64,000 nt of DNA from Ridgeia piscesae. Lineage: Eukaryota > Annelida > Polychaeta > Sabellida > Siboglinidae. The position numbers were made by a program, and so were the translations under genes. Position 1 is the stretch's first letter. Each line of letters begins with the position of its first letter. The notes beneath the pieces were generated by a model, which saw nothing but the letters and a program-made list of their open reading frames with translations, had not been told where the DNA came from and made no database searches. The DNA lies in NCBI GenBank assembly GCA_025642075.2, contig JAODUO010000528.1, forward strand, positions 1-64,000, in the 5' to 3' direction. This document shows positions 34,501 through 49,002 of this stretch, one piece after another.

Positions 34501-36808
34501 TTACCTCTTGATATAACATAATGCAATAATTATATTTTAAATTTCATAGATATATTATTTCGGACCACAGTTTATAAATGGTATTTGAATTCATTATTTC
34601 GCTTTCGTAATTTTAATCATGATTAAAAACTAGTGGCGACATCTGGCGATGGTACATAGATTTTTGCGTAACGTACAGCAATCGAAATTTACATGGGTTT
34701 TGCCATATTTCTATAAAAAAAAGGGAAACGGACAATTCAAATAAAGGCCGAAAATGAAACAAAGTTCAAGTAAGTCGCTCGTGTTGTATAAGTGACATAC
34801 TATAATGGAACATGTGAATAAAAACTTGCCATATTGTGATTATTTCAGAAGAAACAGTTATTTAAACATAAACACAAACATGCCTTCTTAATCAATAGTA
34901 TAGCACTCACGTTCGGTCACGTAGCATATGGCGCGATGTCGGGCTATTTGTCTGTATTTATCCGGTCAAATAGCGCATACGCAAACATGTCATGGGCTAT
35001 GTGTCCGTATCCGGACGAATAGCGTATACGCAAACATGGGCTATTTGTCCGTATCCGGACGAATAGCGTATACGCAAACATGGGCTATTTGTCCGTATCC
35101 GGACGAATAGTCCCCCAGGCTATTCGTCCGTATCCGGACGAATAGCCATGGCATATTACTATATAGGTAAAAGAAAAGTAAATCATATATTGAGACATCT
35201 AATTTATATGCATAATTAGTGTTATGCTTATACGACGACAGGCAGACAAGTGCTAGGGAGTCTTGTTATTGCAATAACCACATCACAGTGACAACTGACT
35301 CAGAAACCTCTGTCGATCCACAAAGGTAAATGTCATAACCTGTTTGTTTGGTTGTTTGTTAAGTTAAGGCAGGAGGTCCATAATAAAATGTCTATGTTGC
35401 CCTCAGAAGAGACAATGCTAGTGACTGCTAGGATCTTGTGTGACGGCTGAACTTGAAAAACATCCAGGGCCCAGTTTCATAAAGCCGTGTAACTTTACAC
35501 GCCATTACGCAGTCTACTGGTCGCAGCTAACAACGAATAGTCAATGAAGCTCATTCGTGCAGCTAAATCAACATAGTATTGACCTAGTTAGGTCGTTATG
35601 GGGTATCCCTGTATTTGTGCTGTGTCTGAACAACCTTCTTCTTTCTAGCTGCCGCCTTTGACGTTCACATAGCAAATGGGAAGCTATGATGAATGTAAAG
35701 GATATCCAGTGTAAACATTAAAAATAATTATGTTGAGAGTGGGCGTGTCGGGAGCATACCATAAATATTTCAACTAGTGCAAAGTTACGCCTACTAAATA
35801 CATGGTGCAGCTAAGTGCAACTATGGAGCAGACTCGTGAAACGCAACTAGCGTAACTTTCTACATTTCAGGCTTTCGACGGGTTATCGTCCGCTACGACG
35901 TCTTAAGTACGCTCCATGAAACTGGGCCCTCATTAGCCTGTTGCCAGCTTGGAACCTGACTAAAGAACAAAGGGAGCGAGGCGTGTGTTACTTATCGATG
36001 GCATCTGAAGACCCTTGAGAAATTCCATCAATGTTGCTTCAGAAAGATACTTTGTATCCAATGGGAAGATGGACGCTCCAATGCCAGTATCCTCACGGAG
36101 GCCAACACAACTAGTATTGAGGCAATGGTAATGCAGAACCAACTCTGCTGGGCTGGCCACTGTATCAGAATGTCAGACAACCGTCACATGGTACACATGG
36201 TACGAGAACATATGGTGACCAGAGAAAACATTTCGAAGACACTGCTAAACATTACATGAAGAAAGGCCAAATTGACATTAATGCCTGGGAACATATACCA
36301 TGCAACGGCCAAATTTGAGACAAACCGTCTACTTCACAAGGCGGAGAAACGCCAGAGGAGAAAAGAGAGACGTCTCAACATCTTCACGTCTCCTTCCATC
36401 TGGCACCGCCTGCCCACACTGCAACATGATCTGCAGATCAAGAATCAGGCTCATGAGTCACCTCAGGACACATGACCGAGACCATTGGAAGACATCATCC
36501 TCATTTTGAGGGACTGCTGATGATGATGTCAGGTGCTAATCTATCCTGTGGCTCAGAGCAAACAAAAGTTGTGGTCAGGGCCATGGGACACCTGCTATCA
36601 AGTGTCTAAAACACCATTAAAAACATATCTGACAACTCTTTACCATAAGTGATGTATAATAACAATCTGAAAACATACACATTAAAAAAGGTAATTTGAT
36701 TTTTTTAAAGGCTGCAATAATTTAAGCCAGTTAAGTATAAGATTACACACAGACTGACTAAATCCTAATTTAGTTACCGGGTAAATTTAATAAATAAAAA
36801 AGTTGTAG

Positions 36809-36853
<45 letters not shown>

Positions 36854-39800
36854 TATATATACATACAGTCATGTCTCATTTATCTGCACACTTTGGTACT
36901 GTATGCATGAAAATAAATTTGCCAGTCACTTGTTGGTGGACACGCATGTTCACTCAAATACATACAAACCAAGTGAGATGTGTTTTATGAACTGAAATAA
37001 AACATTTCATACCCATTTTCAAGGCGTAACTGACAATAAATTATGTATGATTATTTAAGACCTTTTTGCCCCTCCAGTGATATTTCTACCCGCCCACAAC
37101 AGATTTTACCCATCCAAATGACGGGTGGACAGATATCTGCATAAAGCTATGTTCCTGAAGTTTTTGGTCAGCTAATCGAAACATGCGGATAAGTGAGACA
37201 CTTTATTAATTATTATAAATAAAATCAAGATGGTTCACACAGAAAACACAGGCCTTGACATTAAGGTTTTGCACCCACTGGCACTGGGCATCTCAGGACA
37301 TCCCTAAAAGCAACATGTTCACATTTTGCCGATGTATGTCAGAACTGGCTGGAAAATAATACTTAATTTTATTTTGGACTGCCTGGCATGACCCCAACTC
37401 TGATGGCTAGGTGGCCTACTATGAACTGTGGCTAATTGATTATTGTGTTTTTATTACTGCCCTCTGCATTACACTGAAGGCCAGATGGCCTGTTTGTAAA
37501 GCATAACTAATTGGTATGCCATCAGTTAAGCTGTGTTTTTAATGCCAGTTGAGTTTATTTTGATACTTATTTAATTATCTTTAAAATTGTGGTGTATGTG
37601 TAGATGACGAACATGTATCAGTAAAAAGTAACAACTTGTTATTCTTTGCAGGGTGACAGAGAGGGCGAACCCTTACTTTGTCCTTCAGAGACGCAAGGGA
37701 TACAAAGAACGAGGAGGTGGTCTTGCTAGCTTGTTGGTTGGCACCTTTGACACCTTGGTCGATTCCAGGGTATGCACCTTTTTGTTTCAAATTGAATAAA
37801 ATTTATTAAATTAGAAATACACTGTATTTTAAACTTCAGGCCAGAGCAAGTAGGACTGATTGCCCATCCATTATGTGCCCTATTGCCTGCAATGACTGGA
37901 TGCAAAACCTGTCGGACGTTATACTATACTAAAGTTTGGCTGCAAGTGTTTTTTCTTTGGGACAGGAACATAAGGCAAATTTATTTAGCTGAGAACTCAA
38001 CTGCAAGCAGAAAAGTTGATTTAATTTTAACCGATGTCATGTTGCTTTTGCTATTTAAATAGTAGTGACTTGATTTTATTGACTTAAGGGGAAGCTGAAA
38101 ATGCTTGAAGAGCAATTGTCCTCACATAAGAATATACACTGTACCATCAATTTAGAGGATATGTGATGATGATTAGGGCCACGGTATATATTAAATAATA
38201 AAAAAAAACTTTGAAATCATAGACCACTGGGTGCTGCTCAAGCTGCATTTGGTTTGACTAGCTCCTATCTATACAATGTCAATTTTGTTTTCTGATTGAC
38301 TTCATAAATAAGGCAACTGGCATATAAGGGTGTTACTGGAGCTTACTTACTGAGGCAAGCCACAAGAATGATATTATTAACTGAAAACCACTAATGACCA
38401 GTCATGTCGCTGCATTCATACATGTGTGTTTCTGGTCATCTCATATGGATAATCAGAGAAATTACCTTTAAGTTGATGTACTGGTTAAAGATATAATTGT
38501 CATTTATAAGTGATAATTGACAAAGATAGATAGAAATTAATATTGTAAAAAAACTACTGAGTAAAAAATTGACACTTTATTGATATAGTCTGAGCACTGT
38601 TTTCACACAATTTGGCTGTGTTTCTGGTCATCTTGTATGAATAACCAGAGAAAATAGCAATTAGGTGATTACAATGAAGAGACTAGGCGGTGACTAGGAT
38701 TCACCAAAACACATTAATATTCATTCATAATTATCAACTCACTATTATAGTCCAAAGGCCCATTTTTTGGATTGGTTGATATGAATATATAATATATACC
38801 GGGTATATACACTGTATATATATATATAATAAGGCTGGTCCGATTGTCCGGGATGAGTAGTTTTAGAGCTCGGACTAGTAAGAGCAGTCCTTTTAAATAG
38901 TAAAAACATACGCAGGACTAGTTGTATGCAACAGAAGTAGTGCTGGTTCGATATCAAAATTCTTCGATACCAATCGATATATTACTGGTTCGATACCAGA
39001 ATTCTTAGATACCGATCGATATATTACAGGTTCGATACCAGAATTCTTCTATATCAATCGATACCAGATTTTTAGTCGATACTCGAAATTTACCTTATAA
39101 GTGTAATTCAGTACAGTAGAGATCTCCAAAGAAACACTACTATTCACTTCGACTAATGCCACAGAAACACACAATTTTTCACTTGTAGGGAAATATGTGA
39201 CAATTTCATAGTCATGCAAACAATGATTAATATGCAATTTTCAATTGATGTATGTACACAAACAACAGTTTCAATATAATTGATTACTGTTGTAAAACTA
39301 AAAGGTAACTGTAATATAATATTAAAACAATAAAGACAACTGCAATAAAATACCTAGTGACCAATAAATTAATTAATTGCACTGAATTATTTTAAATTAA
39401 TAACAGTACTTCACCCCAGCTGTTTGTAAATACACTTTAATATAACAGCTTAATTTCAAGTCAATGTGTCTCCTAAAATGACCATCCACAAATACAGCTG
39501 AAACAAATGAAACATACAAATAATATGTTATTATTATATAAAAACACCTATCACTTATAATAGTGTCACTGCCAGCACAGCTGAACCCTCACTGTTATAA
39601 CTTTTTTATTATTAATTCTATCATAAAGATAATTGTGATTTAGCATCAAAACTGTATAGATGATTACAATAAAATAACACTAATTAATAATTGAAAAAAT
39701 ATTAATTAAAATTACAACTGTACTTCCCAGTTCACACCAATATTTTTTTAAATATAAAACTTAAACTACCACGTTATCAAGTACACATAACAAGCCCCAT

Positions 39801-42005
39801 TATGTTTTTGCAACTGTTTTCAAGAACAGGTTGTTCACAACGTCGACGCCGTCGACATGCCATACGATGAAAGTTGATCATCACGTTTTTATAGCTTCTT
39901 GATTGGTGACATGTTTCGTCAAATTCGATGTATTTTCCCCACTATCTTTGAGACGTTTCTAGCATAGCAGACAATCTTTGTTAGAAAAGTGCCAAATTAG
40001 CGATGAACGTTCAACATGTTGTCGTTTGTCTTGGTTGTGGGCGTCGTGTACGGCAAATGGTGGCGCCACCAAACAACAAAACAGCGCCACCAAACGGAAC
40101 CCGGATAAACAAAGCCTCCGCATCGTGCTCGAATAATTATTTATATTAACAATATTATTAAACTAGTTTCATAAATACTAGTGCGTGCAATAAACACACT
40201 ATAAAAATGCTATAGGATGTGTGTTTTTGTACGCGTAACCGTAAGTAAAGTAGGGAGAAAGATGGCATGGTAGTGTCACCAAGCGAGAGCGTCACGTACG
40301 ATCCTTGGTTTGGATAACGAGGCTAAGCGAAGTCTGACCTAGGCTAAGATCGCACACAGAAAACAGTTATTATACAGACTAACTCTACAATAAAGTTTTA
40401 GAAAACAATTCACATTTTATGTTATATTATTTTAAAATAACCACGCGTTACTAAATTTAGGCTGCGAAGCGCTGTAGTGATAGCTCCCGTAAACAACGTC
40501 GTCATCAACAATGATGTTGCGTCTTCGCATCGACATCGTCGAATGGACTCGATGTCAAGTATCGAAATATCGAAGTATCGAAGGTATCGAAGGTATCGAA
40601 GGTATCGAATAGTGGGCGTTCGATACTAAAAATATCGAAGTATCGCGATACCACTAAATATCAGTATCGAACTTTCGCAAGTATCGCGATACTTCGATAT
40701 ATCGAATATCGAACCAGCACTAGTATATATATCAGAGCCGTAATGTAACAAAGTACTTTTACTTCGTTACTTTACTTAAGTAGAAAAGATTACTTTTCTT
40801 GAGTAACGAAGTACTTTTTTGGAAGTACTTTTACTTGTAACGAAGTACAAATATGTGTACTTTTTCTAAATTTAGTGAAGTACTCATAATTTCTTTGTTA
40901 AATTTGGAAATGTCCTAAAAGCTCTTGTCGGAAGCAAGGCAATGTCTGCAGTTAGCATAGATTTATTTACAAATATCAACCAGAACGTACAACAAACAGA
41001 CATGTTAAGTGTCCTGGACTGGCCAGATTTTTACATCAGTTGAACAAACGATTTGCTTTTACCTAATAAAGCCAGTGATATCATTGCAATCTGGGGTCTG
41101 GTGCTGGTGCTGCTGAGCCTGAACTGGGTGTCACAACTGCAGTGCAAGACTTCCTAAGTGGGCAGCTAAGACAACAATGCCCATGAATGGCATATTGGCC
41201 CTGAGGTTATTTAAAGTGTTGCATTGAGTAGACATGAAAAACAGCTGCCTTATTGTCTCATTGTGTCTTGCATATTGTTGTCACAGTTTATTAGCTTTAG
41301 ATGTTCACTGTGAACTGACTCTCCGTTATCGCCCACTGCAAACCTGCCGGTCTTGTGGAACTACATCTTTATAATCTCTATCTATTTTTAATATAGATCA
41401 GTGTGTGTAACTGTTTAATTGAACTAAAGTATTTTATAAATGTTACAATTATTAATTGTTACAAATGAAGACATTTTAAAAGACACATTATTTTAACCAT
41501 TTATGTAGAACGATTGCCTGTTTCAAGTAACACAGGATAAAATTGTCCATCTATAACCCACGAAAATAAGACAATTTTAAGAAAGATATAACACCCCTAA
41601 GTCTAACAACATGAATTACTACTAGTTCAACTTATGAATACGATGGTTGCTGTGGATCAGTTATTAATAAAGCATGGTGTATTTACAGCTTGTAGGCCAA
41701 GTTGGCCTATGCAGTGTTCTCTGCATCATTATAGTTCATACTTCATAGTATTAAATATATTGTTATGCATAGAACAACAAAAATAGCAAACAATTTATAT
41801 CTGTTTGGTGTACACACTAAATTATAATTGTGAATGTTTTGTTTTATTCACAACATTGAGAACTAGTTTCAGGAGAAAAGTACTTTTGTGTTTACTTCAA
41901 GTACATATTTTTACTTGTACTTCAAGTACATTTTTAGAAGTACTTTTACTTGAGTAGCTTTTTCTAGGGATACTTTTACTCAAGTACAAAATAAATGTAT
42001 GTATG

Positions 42006-42079
<74 letters not shown>

Positions 42080-45000
42080 TAAAAATATCCCTAGAAAAAG
42101 CTACTCAAGTAAAAGTACTTCTAATTTTTTTACCTGAAGTACAAGTAAAAATATGTACTTGAAGTAAACACAAAAGTACTTTTCTCCTGAAACTAGTTCT
42201 CAATGTTGTGAATAAAACAAAACATTCACAATTATAATTTAGTGTGTACACCAAACAGATATAAATTGTTTGCTATTTTTGTTGTTCTATGCATAAAAAT
42301 ATATTTAATACTATGAAGTATGAACTATAATGATGCAGAGAACACTGCATAGGCCAACTATTATATTACATCCGGCTATATATATATAATATATAGCCGG
42401 ATGTAATATAATGTGAATTCAAGCATGAGCTGTTTTTATTTCCTGTAATCTTTGGTATTTGTTTTAGGTTCCACCTTATAGGATACTGCAGCAGAATGAT
42501 GGTGCAGAGATTAGTTATTGTAAGTGTATCCCTGTGAAAGATAAGATTTCAGTCAGTAGAATAATATTATCAGCACTGGTACCTGTTTTCAGATTTGTTA
42601 TACCAAAAAGATCATATAAACATCTTTTGCTGTGTTTGTATAAAAAGCTGTGGTATTTTCTCACCAAAAGTTAGGTTCCATATTGTTAAGCTTTTCTAAA
42701 AAAATGTATGGATATATAAATAGACAGTACCAATTATGCAAGTTATAATGTCATTTTCTTCAGGTTCATTATTGAATGTTGTATTTTGTATGACTGTTTT
42801 CAGTGGTCGCAGTGGACACAAAATGGGCACCAGCACTTAGTGAATGGACTTGGCTGGAACAAAACCTGGTCAACACATTAGGTGCATTGCATTTTATTGT
42901 CTTCATTAAAAAATTATTTTGTTGCTAACAGTTTGGGATGTAATGTATATTACGGTTCCATGTCACCTTGCATTGACAAACTATTAATACAAGACACTGT
43001 CACAGTGGGTTATATACTACAAGTATGTGACAAAGATAAATGTAATCTAAAAGTTATAATTAGTTTACATCTTTTCTCAATTCAAACTTGATATCCTGAT
43101 GTTATTAGTATGAAATGCAGCTATATCCATGATATCATTGAACCATGTCAGATCTGGTTGGCTGAGAAACACATTTTCATTTGCAAAGGATATATAAAAT
43201 AATATAAAGACTGCATAACACCACTTTTTCATCAAATAAGAGTTGCTCTCTGCTTGTTGTTTTATGTATTGATCCTTGAAAGCCAGGACTGTTAGCTATG
43301 CAAAACTAGCCCTGGCAGGTCCCCTACAAGAAGTGCAGCTGAGTCAACCAAATAATTAACTTTGCCAGTCTCGACTACCTGATACATCAACCATGAAAAC
43401 AGCACAATTTATAGATGGATGGATGACTGGTGGGAACCCCAATATAATTACCCTTTTGCATCCTAAACATTGCATGTAGCATGAGCCATGGTTGGCTGAA
43501 ATATTATATTTATAATATCTATCCTGGCATGAACCACCAATTTGGTGAGTGATTGCATTGGCTGAGCTTAAATTAAGAGTTATGCAAAGTGATCAGCCAG
43601 GGGTACTACTGGCTAGCACTAATGTAATCAGCAGAAGTGACCCCTCATTGGAATGAGGGTATGTATATATCCAGTAAACATTGTTTTAACTGAATTGTAC
43701 ACATTGTAATATAGATCAAGTAACTACCATTAGTGCAGTTTAGTGACAGCTGGACAGTTAAGCTGAAGCTCAGCACCCCTAGGATAGGAGCAGTGTTGAT
43801 GACTAAATGATTACACAGATGAGGCAAATTAATGATAGCTGTGAGGACCAAAAGTGATTCTTCATGAAACAAACTCGGCTTTCAGCATCCTTTGACAATG
43901 ACGAAGACAGTCGTGAGTTTGTGAAGTGTAAGATTGAGAGTCTTCTCGCCACCCAGGACAGGAAACAACCTGAAGGTAATATATGTCTTCTTTGAGACAC
44001 AGGCCATTATACCATTATCTTAAAATATATACTTTATATAAAGTTAAGAAATGTACATAATTTATGGCATCACTTTGTGTCCACCATGTGCCGTTTGCCC
44101 CCATATCTCGGAAACTGTTAAAGATCTATTTTTATAATTTGGTATAGATGTACCTTAGGGTACTGCTGCTATGCACGAGAATGTTTCATTTGATTGGATC
44201 GTTCTTAAGGTCCCAAAATCTGTATAAAAAATTAACTCATCTTTTCCTCAAACTTTGCATAATCATATCTTAGGGTAGAAATGTGTATTTGACTGAATGT
44301 TTCTAAAGGCACCCAAAAGCCTCCCAAAAAGCAATGTGTCCACATTTTGCCTATGACTGCCTGGATTAGCTGGTTCTATTTATATCTGATGGGACACAAT
44401 ACTGTGTATTCGAGGCTGTCTTACAGACCCCAACCCTGGAGGCTAAGTGGCCTGCCAGGAACCATGGCTAAATGATAATTCACTGTACTTGAGTAAGCAA
44501 AGTCGAATGATGGTTCTTTACATACAGTAGCGTTTATTTGTAGGTATAAAGCTCCCAGAGGGCTGCTCGCTCTCTAAGAGATAATTACATACCATACAAT
44601 TATAAGTACCTATATACATATCAACATATTCATACATATACACTTCCTGCCCCAACCTATAAACTGTCTAATCCTGTGTTCCTCTATATATTATAATACG
44701 TATTTCATATTTTGTAAATGTACTAATAATACAGAACCACCTGATTTATAAAGGTTATAGAGCACTGGTTATAAATGACTGATAGCAATAAAGAAACACT
44801 TGTTGGTTATAATTACCAAACAGTTAACATATACACACCCCAATATTCAGCCCCCGACCTGGCATGCCAATTGCTTGTGAACCCGCTGTTCTGTAATGTT
44901 GTATGTTAAGGTGGTAACGTAACAGACAAGTTTAGAATGGCAGAGTTACATGGTTGCAGCAATGTATAGTATACAACATAATAACAGTTACATGGTTGTA

Positions 45001-48000
45001 GTGCATTACATGAGTGCAGTTTCAACACTGAACTGCCATGCCATATAGGCTATACATTCACTTGCCATGCCCATCTTACCAACATCTAAAGTATAATAAT
45101 TACTTATAGCTGAATGATATATCCAAGTATAATAACATGCAATACAAGAAACCTAATACATACATAATACAAATATATAAATGCAACAAAACAATCTTAC
45201 CAAGCCGCTGGTGATAATTGATTACTGGATCCTGATACTAGGTGTTGACTGGTCACTGGGCCAGGGCATACTGCGCCTAACAAGTTGTTCAGCTTGAGCA
45301 ACTGGCAACTGAGCGTTATGTGCCTGTATAACTAGAAGTATCCACCAGGGCTACAATTGTTTTATTTTCAGACATCCACAGCCACACATTAAAGGCCGGG
45401 TGGCCTATCTGGAAAGCATAGTTAATTGGTATTCTACCTGGCAGGTCAATAGCAACTGCTTCTGCAGATTTTAATTGAGCTGTATCTTCCAATAAATTCT
45501 GTAAATGCAAGTTGAGTTTGTTCGAATGATTATTTTATTATCCTTAAAATGGTGTGCCTATAGGTGAAAAACATATAATTTATATTCTGAACAACTACAG
45601 CATAAAATATCATACATTTTATTGATAAAAATTATCAATTGCATTCTGATCACTGGGCTGACTGAGTGGAGTGGATGTAGATAACTCCAGATTGACTCAA
45701 ACCATTAATGACCATTCCTGTTGCATTCACACAATTTGGCTGTATGCCTGGTCATTTCACATGGATAACCAGAAAAAATGCTAATTAGGTGATGATTCAC
45801 CAAAAAATGTTTGTTCGTAATTACCAACTTACTATAATTAAAGTCCAAAGGACTTCAGGGCCACTTGGCCCATTTTTTAAGATTTTAATTTGGTTTGAAA
45901 TGTATTTATCTTTCAACTAAATTTTTATTTCCCCATTCAATCTACCAGTGGTCAGTCTGATGAAAGCTGCCTAATGTCCTAAAGAAACAAGTGAAATGAC
46001 GCTTAAAGTAAACCATACATGTAATTATGTCTGTTTCAGATGATGATTCCATTCAGTTCAAGGGAGCTGCAAAGAAATTCTACAAACTATTTAGCATGCC
46101 AACAGAAGAAAAACTAGTCAATTGTATGTACATTTTAAATATCTCTAGTATCATTATTTTGTAATCTGTTGATAGATAAAGATTATGTTAAGACTACTGC
46201 AGTGGAACTGTATGCCACTCTTATGATCATGTTTTTTTGTATAACTAATTTATTATTATTAATTTTATTTATTTATTTATTCTAATTTTGTTATTATACA
46301 CTGCATTACATTTCTTATATTTTACATTTTATTTAATCTTAATTATTTATATTTACATAACTGTCTTAATATTAAAAAAGATGTCATATATGAATTACTT
46401 AGTATTAATTATAGTATTTCTTATTTTTGATTTATGTAATATCACATTTCCCTTTTTTAAACTTCTGTGTGATTCCAATTATGTTTTATTGTGATGTGTG
46501 TACGCATCTATGAACAGGCTGATCCTGAGATATACAACACTCTAGAAAAGCTAGTATTAATGCGTGGGGAGCGGTGGTCGCGCAGTAGAGCGCCGGGCTG
46601 TCAATCGAGGGGACGGTGGTTCAATCCCACCTACCGCCGTTTCGAAACTTAGGCAATTTCTTCACCCCACATTTGCCTGTCTTTCGGAAGAGACACTAAA
46701 AACCGGTGGTCCCTTCTGCCTGGTGTCTATGCCAGGGGAAGTAAAAGATCCCACACAGGGGGTAAATCTGTAACCTGTAGTGGACTCACAAATTCTAGAG
46801 AAGAAAAACTCCTGCGTTAGCCCAAGTTTGGGCTGTTTGGAGGTAATCACCTAAGAAGAAAAGAATAACTACTAAAACAAAGATTAATAAAATTTATTAA
46901 TCCCAATAAGATGCCTCACATTCATTGTTACCTTATCAGTTATACTATAGGGTCCTGCACGGCAACTACCTGGTTAATTATGAATCAGGATCAATCAAGT
47001 TCTGAAAATGGCTATTATGATTGTGTTATAGGCTGTACGTATATTATGATAGTGTTATAGACTGTACATATATTATGATTGTGTTATAGACTACATATAT
47101 TATGTTTGTGTTATAGACTGTACATATATTATGATTATGTTATAGATTGTACATATATTATGATTGTGTTATAGACTGCATATATTATGTTTGTGTTATA
47201 GACTGTACATATATTATGATTATGTCATAGATTGTACATATATTATGATTGTGTTATAGACTACATATATTATGACTGTGTTATAGACTGTACATATATT
47301 ATGATTATGTTATAGATTGTACATATATTATGATTATTTTATAGATTGTACATATATTGTGACTGTTATAGACTGTACATATATTATGATTGTGTTATAG
47401 ATTGTACATATATTATGACTGTGTTATAGACTGTACATATATTATGCAGACATATGTTATTGTTGAGTTGACAAAGCTCTACCCAGTGGTCATATTTCAG
47501 ACTACTCGTGCAGCTACTGGAAAGGCAGAGTACCTCGTCAAGGCTGGCTCTATCTCAGTGTCAACCATCTCTCTTTCTATTCCTTCCTCATGGGCAAAGA
47601 AATCAAACTTGTCGTTAGGTGGACGGATGTTACGGTAAGAATCACAGCTCTGGTGTTTCTCTAGCTAGAAAAAAATGATGCATACCAATGTTTAAAATTG
47701 TTTATTACTCGTAATAAGAGATTTACAATATTGTGCCATGAAAATTGGGGCATTACGTCACAATGGTACCCAGTAACAACACGGCATCATACATGGTGAT
47801 GATAACAACATGGCATCATACATGGTGTTGATAACAACATGGCATCATACATGGTGTTGATAACATTATTGTGTCGTACATAGGGTTAATAACAACATAG
47901 CATCATGCATGGTGCTGATAACAACATGGCATCATAAATGGTGTTGATAACAACATGGCATCACACATGGTGTTGATAACAACATGGCATCACACATGGT

Positions 48001-48971
48001 GTTGATAACAACATGGCATCATACATGGTGTTGATAACAACATGACATCATACATGGTGTTGATAACAACATGGCATCATACATGGTGTTGATAACAACA
48101 TGGCATCACACATGGTGTTGATAACAACATGGCATCATACATGGTGTTGATAACAACATGACATCATACATGGTGTTGATAACAACATGGCATCATACAT
48201 GGTGTTGATAACAACATGGCATCATACATGGTGTTGATAACAACATGACATCATACATGGTGTTGATAACAACATGGCATCATACATGGTGTTGATAACA
48301 ACATGGCATCATACATGGTGTTGATAACAACATGGCATCATACATGGTGTTGATAACAACATGACATCATACATGGTGTTGATAACAACATGGCATCATA
48401 CATGGTGTTGATAACAACATGGCATCACACATGGTGTTGATAACAACATGGCATCATACATGGTGTTGATAACAACATGACATCATACATGGTGTTGATA
48501 ACAACATGGCATCATACATGGTGTTGATAACAACATGACATCATACATGGTGTTGATAACAACATGGCATCATACATGGTGTTGATAACAACATGGCATC
48601 ATACATGGTGTTGATAACAACATGGCATCATACATGGTGTTGATAACAACATGACATCATACATGGTGTTGATAACAACATGGCATCACACATGGTGTTG
48701 ATAACAACATGGCATCATACATGGTGTTGATAACACTGTTGTTGCAGTGGGCCTTAAACGGTAACTTACTTAAGTGTTTTGTCTTATTGATTGTGTATCT
48801 TGTAAATTTGTTTGGAGAATAAACATTGTGTTTGTAAATGATATGATATTATTTAAAGTATGTAGCTTTTTAAGCTTTTTATATTTCACGCTAACAAATG
48901 TACATCATTATATTATATAGGCCTACAGCTCAGCAATACACATAACATAAACAAATATTCACCTTTGAATA

Positions 48972-49002
<31 letters not shown>

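Noticed and set aside
46566..46640. Functional tRNA gene
   Set aside because: A/B-box-like sequences are present but no proper cloverleaf or 3' end; the continuing body and A-rich tail fit a SINE.
47775..48735. Idea that the 29-bp array derives from the exon 7 or 8 edges
   Set aside because: Unit shows no similarity to either exon edge or splice site.
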